Positions 47,382-59,136 of a stretch of 64,000 nt of DNA are shown here, piece after piece. Both the position numbers and the translations under genes were made by a program. The notes beneath the pieces are model-generated. The model saw only the letters and a program-made list of their open reading frames with translations, ran no database searches and had not been told where the DNA came from. The stretch spans positions 46,517,785-46,581,784 of the forward strand of contig NC_087068.1 of the NCBI RefSeq assembly GCF_963678635.1, in the 5' to 3' direction. Source of the stretch: Symsagittifera roscoffensis (Eukaryota > Xenacoelomorpha > Acoela > Convolutidae). Numbering within the stretch: the first letter of the stretch is position 1; each line of letters opens with the position of its first letter.

Positions 47382-48945
47382 TCTGGTGCGACCAAACGAA
47401 TCTCGAGTAGATCTATACTAAATAAGGTTTAGAAAAAAGAACATAGAATAGAGCCACAAAATGACAAACCAAATAAAAAAATAAGCTTTTTCCTTGTCTC
47501 AATAAGTCTACAAAGTAACCTCAATAATACCACTGAAGCCAGATCACAACCAAGACAACAGATCAAACCTCTGTATCGTAACACCAAAAATTATATTACA
47601 ACGATTAATCATCTGCAAAACTATTTATGCAGTAAACTTCTATTCACTAGTATATGAACTGCAATAAATAGAACTGTAAATAAAAAAAATCTGTATATTT
47701 TCATATAAGGCTTAACTAGTATTATATATAAATATGTAGTCGACGACAAAACCTCCGTCTACCTCAAAACGTCAAAATTTGCTGTATTTTTGAATAAACT
47801 TTCAAAATTTAAGGTTCATTGAATTTATACAAATACAAGAAATTAGTCAGAAAAAAGAAATTATGATTAAATTTTGTGAAAAAATTGGTCCTTAGTTCTA
47901 GACACTTTTTCTAAAGTTTGTTCTTCTTCACATAAGACAAACAACAGCTTTTAAAACTACTAATTTAAAATCAATTCAAGATCATCAAGACATTTCTTGG
48001 ATATTTAACCATTTTTAAATCAATGAATTTTTCATTTAAATCTTATCAAAACCTACCCTTGGTCAATTTAAATCTTAGTTTTGCTCATTAAAAACCAAAT
48101 CATTAAGGCTACCATTGGATTTTTAAGCTTTAGTCTCAAAAAAATTTCAAATTTTTATTCCTAACTTTTAATTTATTTTTACTTTAAAACTCAGATCATC
48201 GAGGCACTTTTGGACCATTTTTTAAGTTACCCACCTCTTAAACTAGTGTCTACAACAAGAAGTACAACACAACAAGAAGTAAGCTACATCAGATCAAAAA
48301 GCAAATAAACAAGAAAGCTATAATTTCTGAACAGAAAAAAACCACTTTTTTTGGAATCTGACTCAACAACGATACAAAAACTTGAAGATCTTTTACACGA
48401 CAAAAAAACCAGTTGACAATCAACAATTCTTTTTCTGATTTTGAAACTACAACAGTATCATCAATAAGAGGCAAACGCAGAATCATCAACACTTATAGTC
48501 GGAAACCAGTGAGATTACATAAATGGAGTCAACCAATAAGACACATTGAAAACTATACATTAACCAAAACACCGCACAAGAAATGATTAAAAACGACAAA
48601 ATTATGACAATGAATTTATCCTCCCATTTGTCCTTGATCCAGCAAGTGACCCCTCGAGAGGACAAAATCAATTTTGCCATAATTTGATAATAGGTTTTTT
48701 TCGAAAAAGAAATAGCCCATGCCAACAAAACTTTGCAGAATTTGAAATAGGAAGATGAGTTCTGGATCAACATTTACCCGTTTTAAGCAAAATAGGCCCA
48801 CATTATGACATATTTACTATTGCAATTTTATCACCAAATTGAACAAACAAAAACTACCACAACGAGCACAAACAAATGATAAAAAAATAGATTTCTCCAA
48901 CGTTTTTAGAGAATTATCAAAAATATTTATTAAAAAAGTCAGAGA
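47382..48945 (+). mobile_element. Element B leader
   Basis: Non-coding A-rich sequence between the LTR and the first gag-like frame. Homologous to element A 25256-27005 and, from 48494, to A's tandem unit. Starts with candidate primer-binding site TGGTGCGACC at 47384. Confidence 0.7.
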
Positions 48946-49830
48946 ATGCAAACTCGATTTTCCAAATGGATGTCTTTGCTATCATTTATAATTTACAGAT
49001 ACATTTCAATATTGAATACTAATGAAACATTTTATGAATCCCCACTACAAACATCTCCAAAATTAACAGTAAAAAGAGAAATTAATAGTTTTTCACAATT
49101 TTTAGACTCAATCCGCAAAACACTCAACAAATAACAAAAGTCGATCTAGAAAGAATACTAGCATGGTTCATTCTATATTACTTGCAACATAATTTAGATT
49201 TAATTGCACAAGCCCGAAATAATTTTCGTTGACAAAGTGCCGAAGACATAATTCCAGCAGAAGATACAAATTATGTATGGGACCCAGAATGCTATCACAA
49301 TTTAATTTTTGAACTGGCAGAAGATTTCTCCAGTGCAGCAATTGAAACTGTTTCAGTACAAAAGGGACTACTAAAGAGTAACTCAATCAACAATAGGTAC
49401 CACACATTTGAATTGGAACACAATGATTTACAATAGGGTACTCAAACGCCATCATATTTTTTAAATGAGCAAAATGTTGAAACAATAAATACAACAACGC
49501 AACAAAATATTTCACATATCCATCCTACGATCACGACACTACAAAATAAGAATTGAACTCCGTTTCGTCAAACTTCATTATAATCAAGAGTTATGGTAAG
49601 AGTTGTTCCTAAATATTCACAAATGGATCACCAAACATACAGACCAATAATTAAAAAACGTCCATTTAACAAATCAAAATATACAAGTGTAAACCATTTT
49701 GCAAATAATAACTACGAATTGGAAATGCAAATAATAACCACGAATTGGTCGTGCTATTGGATATAGAAATCCAATAGCACGACCACTTATTGAAACACAT
49801 TTTCTGTCTCAACAACATAATAAAAATCGG
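48946..49830 (+). pseudogene. Element B gag N-terminal region
   Basis: Broken frames read NTNETFYESPLQ, INSFSQFLDSIRKTLN, YVWDPECYHNLIFELAEDF, SSAAIETVSV and YHTFELEH, then a basic stretch ending GRAIGYRNPIARPLIETHF. This last part is encoded across a perfect 17-bp inverted repeat (49746-49762/49769-49785). The YVWDP...SSAAIET block is what element A carries in triplicate. No known domain can be named; position suggests the matrix-like part of gag. Confidence 0.6.
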
Positions 49831-50222
49831 CAAACTTCCTAAAAACCCAACAACTCAATCCGTAAGTTTCAATGAAAAATGAAAAACTCAAGCAGATCGC
49901 ACTGAGAACTATCCTTTTTTTTATTAAAAAATCATAAAAAATCACCCACAAAAAACCACCCACTCAATAATCAATTCAAAAAAACCAAACACATTATTCA
50001 AAAGATGAAAAATTTTTCAGTCAAAACTAACAGCACAAAAACTCTAACCACCAAAAATGTCCATGAAATGACGTGGATCAACCGAATGATAGTTTCCAGC
50101 CACATATTTTTAATCCTTATCAATTCATTAAGACCTCAATAAGAGAAAATTTTGCACAATCAAACCATAAGATACAATCACAGTATCAAATGAAAACCTA
50201 AATCTACCAGAGTCAATGAGAA

Positions 50223-51840
50223 ATGAAATTCCATCACCTTATGATTTTTAACCACCTGAAATTACCAAAACCCAACACAAAAATTTTACAAAAACCAAAT
50301 ACAGTAAGATCATCTCAAATGACGATGAATCCATACCTTATGGGTGGATCATCTATTACGTCAAACAAACCGCTAATGGTTTTCACGGGAACAGACACCG
50401 AATACTCAGTAGAGGATTTTTTAACCGCTGTCACAGCTAACCTAATATTAAATATAGGCCCAGAACCTATAATTACATCACTTTATCAAAATTGGATTCA
50501 TAGACGTACAGTAATGATAAAAATTACACTCGGCTGTGTAGCCCAAATAAAGTTTTCAGTCTCACTTATCAAAATTAAGTCCGATTGAGAACGTTTTACT
50601 TGATTCTGAAAAAACTTGAGTCTGAAAAAAAACATCGAAGAACTTTGTGTAATGAATTTTGAAGAATTCCAAATGAACTATAAGAGAACTTGCAAAAAGA
50701 ACACAAGTTCTGTTACAAAATGCATGTTTTTAAGTACGCAGGACTATAAAAACACAAAATTAACAGACACTGGAATGATGACTTTGACATCACAATTAGA
50801 GAAAAAAACATAAATAGAAAATATAGTAATTAAAACATCAAATCCATCATCATTTCGCGAATCGTATATAAAATTCCGTTTTTTGTAGACAAACTAGAGT
50901 AAGCAGGAATTACAATGAAACTGGAAGAAACGAGAAAATTGAAAATTAAAGTCATTTTCAGACAAGTACGTCAGACATAAAAAACATTCAAGATTTTGAT
51001 AGTGAATAAGCAGGAAAAATCACTCAAATCCTCAAAAAAAAAACGAAAAAAAACCCGAATTTTAAAAAAAAACCTCGTTTAAAAAATGATTAAATCTTTA
51101 ACATGATAAATCAAACCGATCACCAAAACATAACAAACCAAACACATCTTTTTACCAATACATTAAGAAAGACAAAATTTACCAAACAAAAATTGTCAAA
51201 GCAATAATAGTTCAAGAAAGCCAAATCTACCTAGCTATAGTAACAGCAGATCACAATTACCATATACAACAATTTTCGTGCACAAGCCCAAATTGTACAA
51301 AAATCACAAATTGATTCACCAAATATGTACACTCGATCAAACAATCAAAAAATCCAAACAGAAAAACCTATCCTAGAGGTGACTCTGATAGAGTTACCTA
51401 TACTAACTACCTTAGAAATTGATTATATTCCAACAAATGTAATGGATTAAACTCATATGATCTTTCTAGACATTCCTCAATCAATCGCAAAAGAGTTTAT
51501 TCAAATAATCGCAATAAGAATTATTCAAATAAGAGATCCAGAAACTACTTGAATAACAATTCATGTAACAGAGACTGCAACAACCGATTCCGTGAAAATT
51601 TAAATAACTAAAGACATTCAAGCAATAGCTACCAAAACAGATCATGAAAATATTCTCAGTCATTAAATCGATCCAATTCACAGTACTCAGATAGACAAAA
51701 TCATAATTATAGAAGCAGTACGCCTAAACACCAAAGACAGATAAATCGGGTACAAGCTACATATGAAACACCTCCAGACCCATCAGGAATAGAAAGCAGA
51801 GAAGTTTCAGAAAATAAATTAAATCAATTACACTGGGAAA
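50223..51840 (+). pseudogene. Element B gag (capsid-like region and N/R-rich tail)
   Basis: KPLMVFTGTDTEYSVEDF (from about 50370) begins a retrotransposon Gag-type domain (a chain that enters the ...E.FL..V.. helix), continuing NLILNIGPEP, NWIHRRTVMIKITLG and later DYKNTKLTDTGMMTLTSQL near 50745. The tail at about 51480-51830 is Asn/Arg/Ser-rich (NRSNSQYSDRQNHNYRS), as in nucleic-acid-binding gag tails without CCHC knuckles. Stops and frameshifts throughout. Confidence 0.65.
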
Positions 51841-52109
51841 GCACAGATGTCGAAAGTAAAAACGAAAGGATTGTTATAATTATATTAGTTTTAGCATACG
51901 AATATGAGACTCCAGTTCACTCTAATCATTATCAAAATAAGTATACTTCCTCTAGTTTCAACGAAAAAAAAACAAGGAACAAACAGCTCAAACATATTAT
52001 AACCCACATATTGTTGACAATCTTGCAAATACGAATAAAATATACTTATATACAAAATCAAAAACACCTCCGCCTAGAAAAAATGTGGACAATTCCAGTT
52101 CTTTTAGAA

Positions 52110-52425
52110 AGCCCGAAAAAAACTTTTCAACCACAAAACCTTAAAAAGGAGTTTTCAATAGATTCAGGAGCAGAATCAAAATTTTTTGAAATTTTTCTTT
52201 GAACGGAAGACAATCATTACACAAACTTCCACTTTCAAAAACTTCAAGCAAATTAGCTGGAGCACAAGTCACAAGCTTATCGTTTTATGGAAAAAACCAA
52301 GTATCTCTCATACCAAGAAGAACGATGGAACAAAACAAACTTCTAGGAAAGTGTTTTAAACAAATATTTCATATCACAGATAATTAACACTACTTAATAG
52401 GCATACCATTTTTAACTAAATATAT
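52110..52425 (+). pseudogene. Element B aspartic protease
   Basis: FSIDSGAESKFF at 52152-52187 contains the DSGA active-site triad motif of retroviral-type proteases. It is followed after one stop by HKLPLSKTSSKLAGAQVTSL and IPRRTMEQNKLLG and then by IGIPFLTKYI in another frame, the expected end of the fold. Inactive owing to stops. Confidence 0.75.
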
Positions 52426-53019
52426 AACAACAAATAATAACCTTAAAAGTAAATTATATAGTAAAGATAAATACAGGCTGACAAAAAAGGTTTATTTAAT
52501 TTTTTTCATTGACTTAAAAAACAACCTCCATTCTTTTCAAAAATTTATTCTATATATAACCAATAACGCAAACACTTGAAACCATAAGCTGCACATGCAT
52601 GTAATTTTTCGATCAACCAAGTTCATCAATACAAATAAGATCAAAACACACATCAACATTTAGACACCTGACCTTAATTTCGGACAAATCCCCAATTTCT
52701 TCAGAGTAAGAATCTCATCATTTAATGGTGCAAAGAAAAACAAATGTGGACGTATTGGCATTACATAAAAACCACAAGTACCCATTAAAAATCACACTTT
52801 CTCTAAGATTACTCGGATTTTGCTATAAGAATGCAACATTATGCTCTACTCAAGAAAAAGCATACAGGTAAATGACACCTTAAAACTTTTAGACATTCTA
52901 CAATTTCAAACGGAGAATTATCACTTAACAACATCATGAATGGATCAAAACGAAACACCAATTATTTTTACTGAAAAGCCATAACTTTAAGCAGATTTTT
53001 ATTGTTTAACTTCCAACAC

Positions 53020-54070
53020 ACTTAGATAGATAAAACAAAAATTCGAACAACTAGCAGATTTGTCAAAAAACTACCCCAGTGTGTGTTTAACATCAAAATT
53101 CGCTGTCGGAAAGATATATTCACCATTGCATCTTCCACTCAAGCCCAAAGCATTTATCAAAAAACAACGAACAATTAAAGTTGCAATACATCTTTGTCTT
53201 GTAGATGTATTGGGACTTTAATTGCTCGTTGTTTTTTTGGACTTATTAAAGTAAAAAGGCAATTACACTTTTTCGAACAATCTGAAACTATATCACCATT
53301 AAACAAAGAACCACAATTTAAAAAAATTACATTTTTAAACCCAGTTATTTTCCGTGCATTTTTCAAGAAAGTTTTGGATGCAAGATACTTAAATGCCCTA
53401 ATCGATGAAATAAAAGGATATTGGCTCATCGAACCAATACAGGTAGTTCTCTCATAACTGAATGGACAACAATACACAACAGCAACTACGAACAGCGAAT
53501 ATAACCAAATGCCCCTTGAAAACAATCACACTGTTTAAAACAATTTGTTATTGGAAACCAACCATTTTTATAGACTATTCTATGGCATCTCGCTAGAACC
53601 AGATAGGACCTGCCTTTATGACCGCTGATCTTAGGTAAAAAAAGCAATCACATACTTATTGGAAACCAATAATACCATTTTTTTAGATTATTCTATGGCA
53701 TCTCGATAGGACAGGATAGGACTTGCATTTATGACCGCTGATCCTAAGTAAAAAAGCAATCACATACTTAGATGATGTCTTCATACAACCACAGACAAAA
53801 CAACAAATGTTAGAGACTTTGGAGAAATACCTTCAAGTTCTGTTAAATGAAAATACGAGAGCAGCTCCAGACAAATCACATTTTCTCTCACTCGTAAGAA
53901 AAACTTCTCGGACATATTTTTGAAGGGCAAACAATTACACTTCTATAATCATGAAAAGATGCAAACTTGAAATTTCAGCCACCATCTGAAAAAGAAAGTA
54001 CATGAATTCTTTGGAAGGTTAAATTTCCTACACAAATACGTTAATAAGATGTAACTATAACTTAGACCAT
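53020..54070 (+). pseudogene. Element B reverse transcriptase
   Basis: The N-terminal part reads NYPSVCLTSKFAVGKIYSPL and PLKPKAFIKKQR (53065-53173). The fingers/palm include FLNPVIFRAFFKKVLDARYL at 53332-53391. The active-site YLDD is at 53765-53776 (ITYLDDVFIQP), followed by TRAAPDKSHFLS. The connection (VNKM.L.L) ends near 54070. A tandem duplication of about 109 bp (53550-53767) splits the segment just before YLDD. Multiple stops make it inactive. Confidence 0.85.
53550..53767. repeat. 109-bp tandem duplication inside RT
   Basis: TTGGAAACCAA...TTATGACCGCTGATC...AAGCAATCACATACTTA occurs twice back to back, starting at 53551 and 53659. It duplicates the RT segment directly before the YLDD motif. 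Confidence 0.8.
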
Positions 54071-54104
54071 TTTATAACATACAACGTCAACAAAAAAAAT
54101 AAAT

Positions 54105-54570
54105 AATTTTGAATGGACGCTGGAACATCAAAAACAATTCGACAAAATTGAAGAATTTTTAATCAAGTAGAATTACGACTCTCTGCACTAGTGAGAGAGT
54201 GCACAGCAATAGAACATACATTAACAGAATATGAATTTTTAATTCTTTGATCAAAACCTTCAACAGTTTTAATTCCACTTTTACAAACCTATTATCTTTC
54301 TTTTTGCACAAAAATCTGACCCTTATCATGGAGTACATAGATTTTATTTAACTCTAGTGGAATTTACAAACCTATACACAGTCTGGACAGCAGGTAAAAA
54401 TTGTTCTTTACCAGACAATTTCAGTAGAAACACGCCACGAGAATTACTTACACGAAAAACACAGGTAGTGATACCACAAAAATTAAAAATCTTTCTTGTT
54501 AAAGATGAAACATCACCACGGATAGAATGTAAATACGCAGTCAAAATTGACTCCAATAACAAAGATTAAT
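54105..54570 (+). pseudogene. Element B RNase H (N-terminus deleted)
   Basis: WTLEHQKQFDKIEEFLIK is followed directly by LRLSALVRECTAIEHTLTEY, so the catalytic CDASNF segment kept by element A is deleted here. The C-terminal part reads FTNLYTVWTAGKNCSLPDNF, SRNTPRELLTRKT, then DETSPRIECKYAVKIDS. Together A and B show the full ancestral domain. Confidence 0.75.
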
Positions 54571-54879
54571 CATCTAGAACATTTTCTTCTTCATTTAGAA
54601 TGCCAAAACAACCATTATGCGGTCGATTTAACAGGAAAGTACAAATTTAAAACCAAACTATATTCCTCATGGATAAAAAACAAAACACAATTGACAACAC
54701 AAAAACAAGCTCCACATCCGAAAAAAACTATTTCCTTCATTAGAAAAGGAAGATCTCATAGATGCAATCAACTTAACAGGACCGTCAGAAACTAACAAAA
54801 AAACATACAATAAACATTGTATTTGTTTCAAAAGAACTAATTGACAATATATCTCTAATAACTCATGATATCCAAAAAA

Positions 54880-55850
54880 AAATGTTGCCAAGCAAAGTTA
54901 AAGTGACAACCGACCTACTCAAAAAACATCAAAATCTCGACCTTGTTTTCCACCAAAGGAAATCTTGGCATAAAAACAAAACTAAACACGGAAAAGCCAA
55001 TCTCACTATTTTAGGAAACAAAACATTACTCAGATACTTCTGAAATTTAGTAAAACCTTAGAAAATGAAAACAAAGATATTTTAAAATATCATACCAGAG
55101 ATACAGTAGTCTGCATTCCATACTTCACGCTGTTTAAATCCAAAAAGACAGATTGAATCGAAAAAAAATGTCATAAATCAAAACAAAGTTTTTACTTCCC
55201 AAACGCACCAAAATTCGTTAAAGTACTTTGCAATGACCGTCTTACCTGCCAAATAAATAAACCTAAAAGATAAATTCCACAGAAAAAAAATTTGAAAAAA
55301 AACTTACAAAAGGCCCTATATCGCCATCTTCCGAAAAAAATCATACATTATGGTAAGTATAGACGCATTTAGACACCAAGTAGGACTAAATCCCACTCAA
55401 CACTGCAATGCTTACTGTGCATACACAACATTTTATAAACATTGTATAGCGAAATTCGGATTAACTGAAATCCTTGTTACAGACATTTTAAGATTGAACA
55501 GAATTTAAAAATAACGATACTGTTACACTATAAGATATAAAAAAATTAAACAAAAACCTAGAACCTCATATGCTCCATAGAAAAATGGACAGTTGAGGGC
55601 ATGAACAGTTCCTTACAAGAGAACCTCCGATGTATAATTAACTGAGATAATAAAGAACACACTGATTGGTCAACAGATGTAAAGTCATTTCCAGTAGCTT
55701 ATAATTCTCAAATCACAACAACATCCGGATTATCATCTTTTGAAATGCTTTTCAACCAAAAACTACTTAAACCAATAATTTTCACCGAAAACTCCGCAAA
55801 ACATGTACAAGGACATTGTTAACCAACAAAAGACTCAATTTATAAAATGT
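54880..55850 (+). pseudogene. Element B integrase
   Basis: Core region: MVSIDAFRHQVG (first Asp, about 55350), FGLTEILVTD (55456-55485), KNGQLRAMNSSLQENLRCII (55582-55641), then DWSTDVKSFPVAYNSQITTT and SGLSSFEMLFNQKLLKP up to 55780. This is the D-D-E integrase order, with the E position degenerate. The N-terminal zinc-binding part is not clear. Confidence 0.8.
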
Positions 55851-57041
55851 ACCACTTCATACCCATGATGATGATCATTTTCATCACCCAAAAACTTTAA
55901 CATTAGCCTCTGGTACGCACATGGAATGAATTTTGAACAGAAATAAAAGAAAACAAGAAAATTTAACCAAAGTTTCAAGGAAATTATTACAAAGGCAAAC
56001 CTTTAGTGTCAAATAAATTCACGCTTCACACCAGCTTCATGTTCAAGAATAGGAACATTTGTGTTATATTCTTTCTGTGCAACACAAAAAGGAATTTCAG
56101 AAATTGCAAACCAACGGAAAAGGAACACATCAAAATTTAGAAAAACACACAGATATAACAGAAAATATTCGACCTAAATAGAAAGGAAATAACGTAACAC
56201 AAAAATAAACTTTAACCAAATTATTCCAAAGAATACGCTTATTGCGAGCTAACACGGTTGTACGTTTTATTGAAAACCACATTGTTAAAAAAACAATGAT
56301 TCTAAATTACCTGATATTCAAAAAAAAAGAAAAAAATACCCGAATATTTTGTAAAATCTGGATACCTCATATCACAATAAACGACTAATTCACAAAAGTT
56401 CAGAATACCAAGAAATCGCTAAAATTCATGCGAGAAAGATAAAATTTCACAAAATTTTCTTAAAGAATCTATACCATTTGACCAATCACACCATATTAGA
56501 CGAAGATCAGACAAAACTCCCTAAAGAAAAATGCTAGGTCTTGGAAATACATTAACGTTTTCAAACATACTCTGAAACAGAATTAATATGCAAAAATTGT
56601 GATCCATTTTTTTGAACTCACTATTCAAAAAAGCTAGTCAAACTTAAAAAAAAATTTGATATGAAAACAGGAAAACACAAAATTCCGGTACATTCTCAAT
56701 CAAAATAGAAAGGATGAAAAATCCTACATACCAACTACATTACAGAAAAAGAATTGACACCTTGATGAGAAATTCCTACCAGAAAATGGTGACAATAGAC
56801 GACTACAAGAAAAATCACCAATGAAAAACACATACTTTGGCGCATTTCATAATGACATTAAAGTTGACTATAATATACAGTTTCAGGAACTTCTTATAAA
56901 TTGACAGTATCCAATGACAATCTATTGATCAAAAAATCAAACAACTCGCTGAAATAGACTAAATTTTCTCAACGTAAAAAAATTACCGCTTTCAAGACAT
57001 TTCCGCTCATAAGAAGACCAATTAAAATGTTTAAATTTTAA
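55851..57041 (+). mobile_element. Element B post-integrase region, unreadable
   Basis: A-rich and stop-ridden. Part (55980-56290) aligns with element A near 19520-19210. No domain seen. Confidence 0.45.
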
Positions 57042-57430
57042 CATGTCTTAACTGAGCTGCTAGATTTTAGGACGGCCTTATTACATCCTAAAAAACATAG
57101 TATTTCATACGCAGCTTTTACCGGAGCCCCGAGCCAACGTAACACATATCTTGACGTATTGTACCTTCTCCCTACACTCTCCTGGATATCTCTTTATAGT
57201 TTTACTAGCCCTTTAAAGAAACCACTAAAAAATACCGATGTCGACGAATTTTGTGACACTATTATCCAACAACTCGCTAATGCACTACACCTCAACCAAT
57301 TTATTAACATTGGACTCTCACAACTACTAAACTGCTTCATTACACGCAAGTCTAACCAGTTCCTTGTCACGCACTATAAGACATTCGACCAGAATGGCCA
57401 AAATGCAATCTCTGCAGAATTCGAATTTTT
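57042..57430 (+). pseudogene. Element B third-ORF fragment
   Basis: A frame open from 57042 to 57563. To about 57372 it is homologous to element A's third ORF (minus 14722-14553): LSWIS at 57180, then LHLNQFINIGLSQLL matched by LHLKQFTNIGLSQVL in A. The upstream part reads AAFTGAPSQRNTYLD. After about 57372 similarity stops, and from 57440 the frame crosses the CCTTCCGGATT motif of the next element, so the remaining codons are a chance extension. Protein family unknown. Confidence 0.6.
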
Positions 57431-57762
57431 AGCAGCGAGCCTTCCGGATTGGTGGTTATTAAGAATTAAGAACGTTATTGGAACGATTGGCCAAACGGTG
57501 AGGGCTAGAATATTCTGTTATTTTAAAATTTCAAAAATTCGAATTATGACGTCATATTTCTGAGAAGCGTCAGAAACGTCCATTTTGACTAAAACGAGAA
57601 AGAAAAGGAGAACAACATTAGCTGCGCTAGCAACAACAACGAAATTGAGATCGGAAAACAACAACGAGTTACAGAGTAACAGAAGAACACTCCGAGTTGC
57701 AACTATTGTGCTGCTACAATAGTTGCAAGGCCGTTGCGAACAACGGTGAAGGGTGAGAGACG

Positions 57763-57834
57763 GTCTTCCGGATTAAGAGAAAATCAGGATTAGCGAGCTT
57801 GATCCAGCGGATTCATCAATCCGGAAGGGTAAAG
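57763..57834 (+). repeat. Stem-loop module 1
   Basis: CTTCCGGATT (57765) pairs with AATCCGGAAG (57818-57827). The 3' side carries GGATTCATCAATCCGGAAGGGTA(A)AGG, nearly identical to module 4. Confidence 0.65.
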
Positions 57835-58450
57835 GAACTGAAACTTTTATCCTGTTGCATAAACTTTTAGCTTCCTGTCATGTCCTGACTTGAATTTAAT
57901 TAATATCTGGATTCATTTTGATAGGGATGAGAAGCTAGGAGTTGGGGGAAAGGGTTGATCCATCTTCGATGGAGATGATGATTTTTATCTACTGAGCAAA
58001 AACAATAGTAATATAATAAGTAGTAACCCTGTTTTTAGGAGTGACCTCGTGGTCCGGGGATACTGAGACCCAGCCATGAGCTCACTATTTCTGCATGTAA
58101 TCTAGTTAATTTGAGTGTTTTGACCGAAGCCGAAGGCAGTAACGTTTTTGTCGACCCGATGTTAGAAAAGACCACCGAAAAGTACTGGCTTGGTAGAGAC
58201 GGTGAAAAGCATGCAAAGCTCTGTTTAGACGCTAGCCAGTCGTCTTAAGACTTAGTTTTGTTTTCCGTCGATATGTATCTTCCGGGCGAATGTTACATGT
58301 ATGTTTTTATGGCGCTCCTGGGTGTTATTCTTTTTTAACATCATGACCGGCAGAACCGTTAACGAGCACTCCGCGCCGAGCGGATGCTCACATTAACGCC
58401 CTTAATAGGCCTAAACCGCCGGGGCGGAAGGGTAGTTCGGAACGCGGAAG

Positions 58451-58517
58451 CCTTCCGGATCACCGTGAATAGTTTTTTAACCTAGTTAAGACCGAAAATT
58501 CACGAACCAGGAAGGGT
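58451..58517 (+). repeat. Stem-loop module 2
   Basis: Outer arms CCTTCC...GGAAGG, inner arms CGTGAAT/ATTCACG, and an apical TTAAC-CTA-GTTAA hairpin: three nested helices in 67 nt. Confidence 0.65.
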
Positions 58518-58852
58518 GGGGGGATTCGCGGTCCCGTCATCTCCTGAGTGGTCCGTGACCAAAAACACTTAAAGATATATATAAAACCAAACAAAAAGTA
58601 GTATAGTACCCAAGAAAAACAAAAAACATTAAAAAAAATAACCGAAAAACCAAAAACAGTAAAAAAAAAGTAAAAAATCAGTAGAAATCATCCCCCCAGA
58701 CAAGATGTGATCCGACCCCCCCGTTTGTTGTTGATAGATATATTGTTGTTACAGGCATTTATATCAGTCAGGATCGTTACGATCAGTTTTGTTGCCCGTT
58801 TGTGAGGCTTGTACTGTAGGGTTATTTGAGCATTTAAGCACGTTAATGATAA

Positions 58853-58910
58853 ATTGCGCTCAATCCGGAAGGGTCAGCTGATTTGCGCTCAATTCGGAAG
58901 GGTCTTGGGA
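58853..58910 (+). repeat. 29-bp direct repeat of the motif
   Basis: TTGCGCTCAATCCGGAAGGGTC (58854) and TTGCGCTCAATTCGGAAGGGTC (58883) lie 29 bp apart, two direct units each ending in the motif. Confidence 0.7.
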
Positions 58911-59065
58911 GAAGACTGATCCGGCAAGCAGTACAAGGAGCAACAAGAAGAGGCTCAACGACGACAAAATTCGACTGTTGGGTATCGTTAACAAGTTTTG
59001 TAGCCCTTTTGGTACAAAAATTAAGATAGTAATCTGTGGGGGGCTCGACAGTGCTGCACTGTAGT

Positions 59066-59136
59066 GACCCTTCACCGAACTGCGAATATCCGAGTTAAGC
59101 ACCTTAATTCGGATACTAAACAAACCCGGAGGGGTA
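59066..59136 (+). repeat. Stem-loop module 3
   Basis: Outer GACCCTTC...GGAGGGGT (with G-U pairs). Inner perfect hairpin TATCCGA/TCGGATA continuing as TTAAG/CTTAA around a CAC loop. Confidence 0.7.

Larger units (their letters stand above)
44523..48995. repeat. 4.8-kb tandem unit, copy 3 (with deletion)
   Basis: More diverged from copies 1 and 2 than they are from each other. A deletion of about 340 bp near 48250 removes the part equivalent to 43461-43795, and the short sequence ACAACAAGAAGT is duplicated at the scar. After 48995 the sequence runs on into the body of element B instead of a new unit, so this copy contains B's own 5' end. Confidence 0.9.
46998..57430 (+). mobile_element. Element B: decayed Ty3/gypsy-like LTR retrotransposon, 3' end interrupted
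   Basis: Coding order is LTR, leader, gag, protease, RT, RNase H, integrase and third ORF, all on plus. This is the pol order of Ty3/gypsy (RNase H before integrase). Every domain is identifiable but broken by many stops and frameshifts, so it is old and inactive. It is the closest relative of element A in the window and supplies what A lost. There is no 3' LTR. Similarity to A ends inside the third ORF between about 57372 and 57440, where a GC-richer repeat-rich sequence starts, most simply explained by insertion of another element. Confidence 0.85.

Noticed and set aside
57431-57563. C-terminal extension of the 57042 frame as genuine protein
   Set aside because: From 57440 it reads through the CCTTCCGGATT repeat of the next element and lacks a counterpart in element A.
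59066-59136. Stem-loop modules as tRNA genes
   Set aside because: Length and outer stem resemble a tRNA, but there is no TTCGA-type T loop, no D-arm consensus and no consistent anticodon arm.
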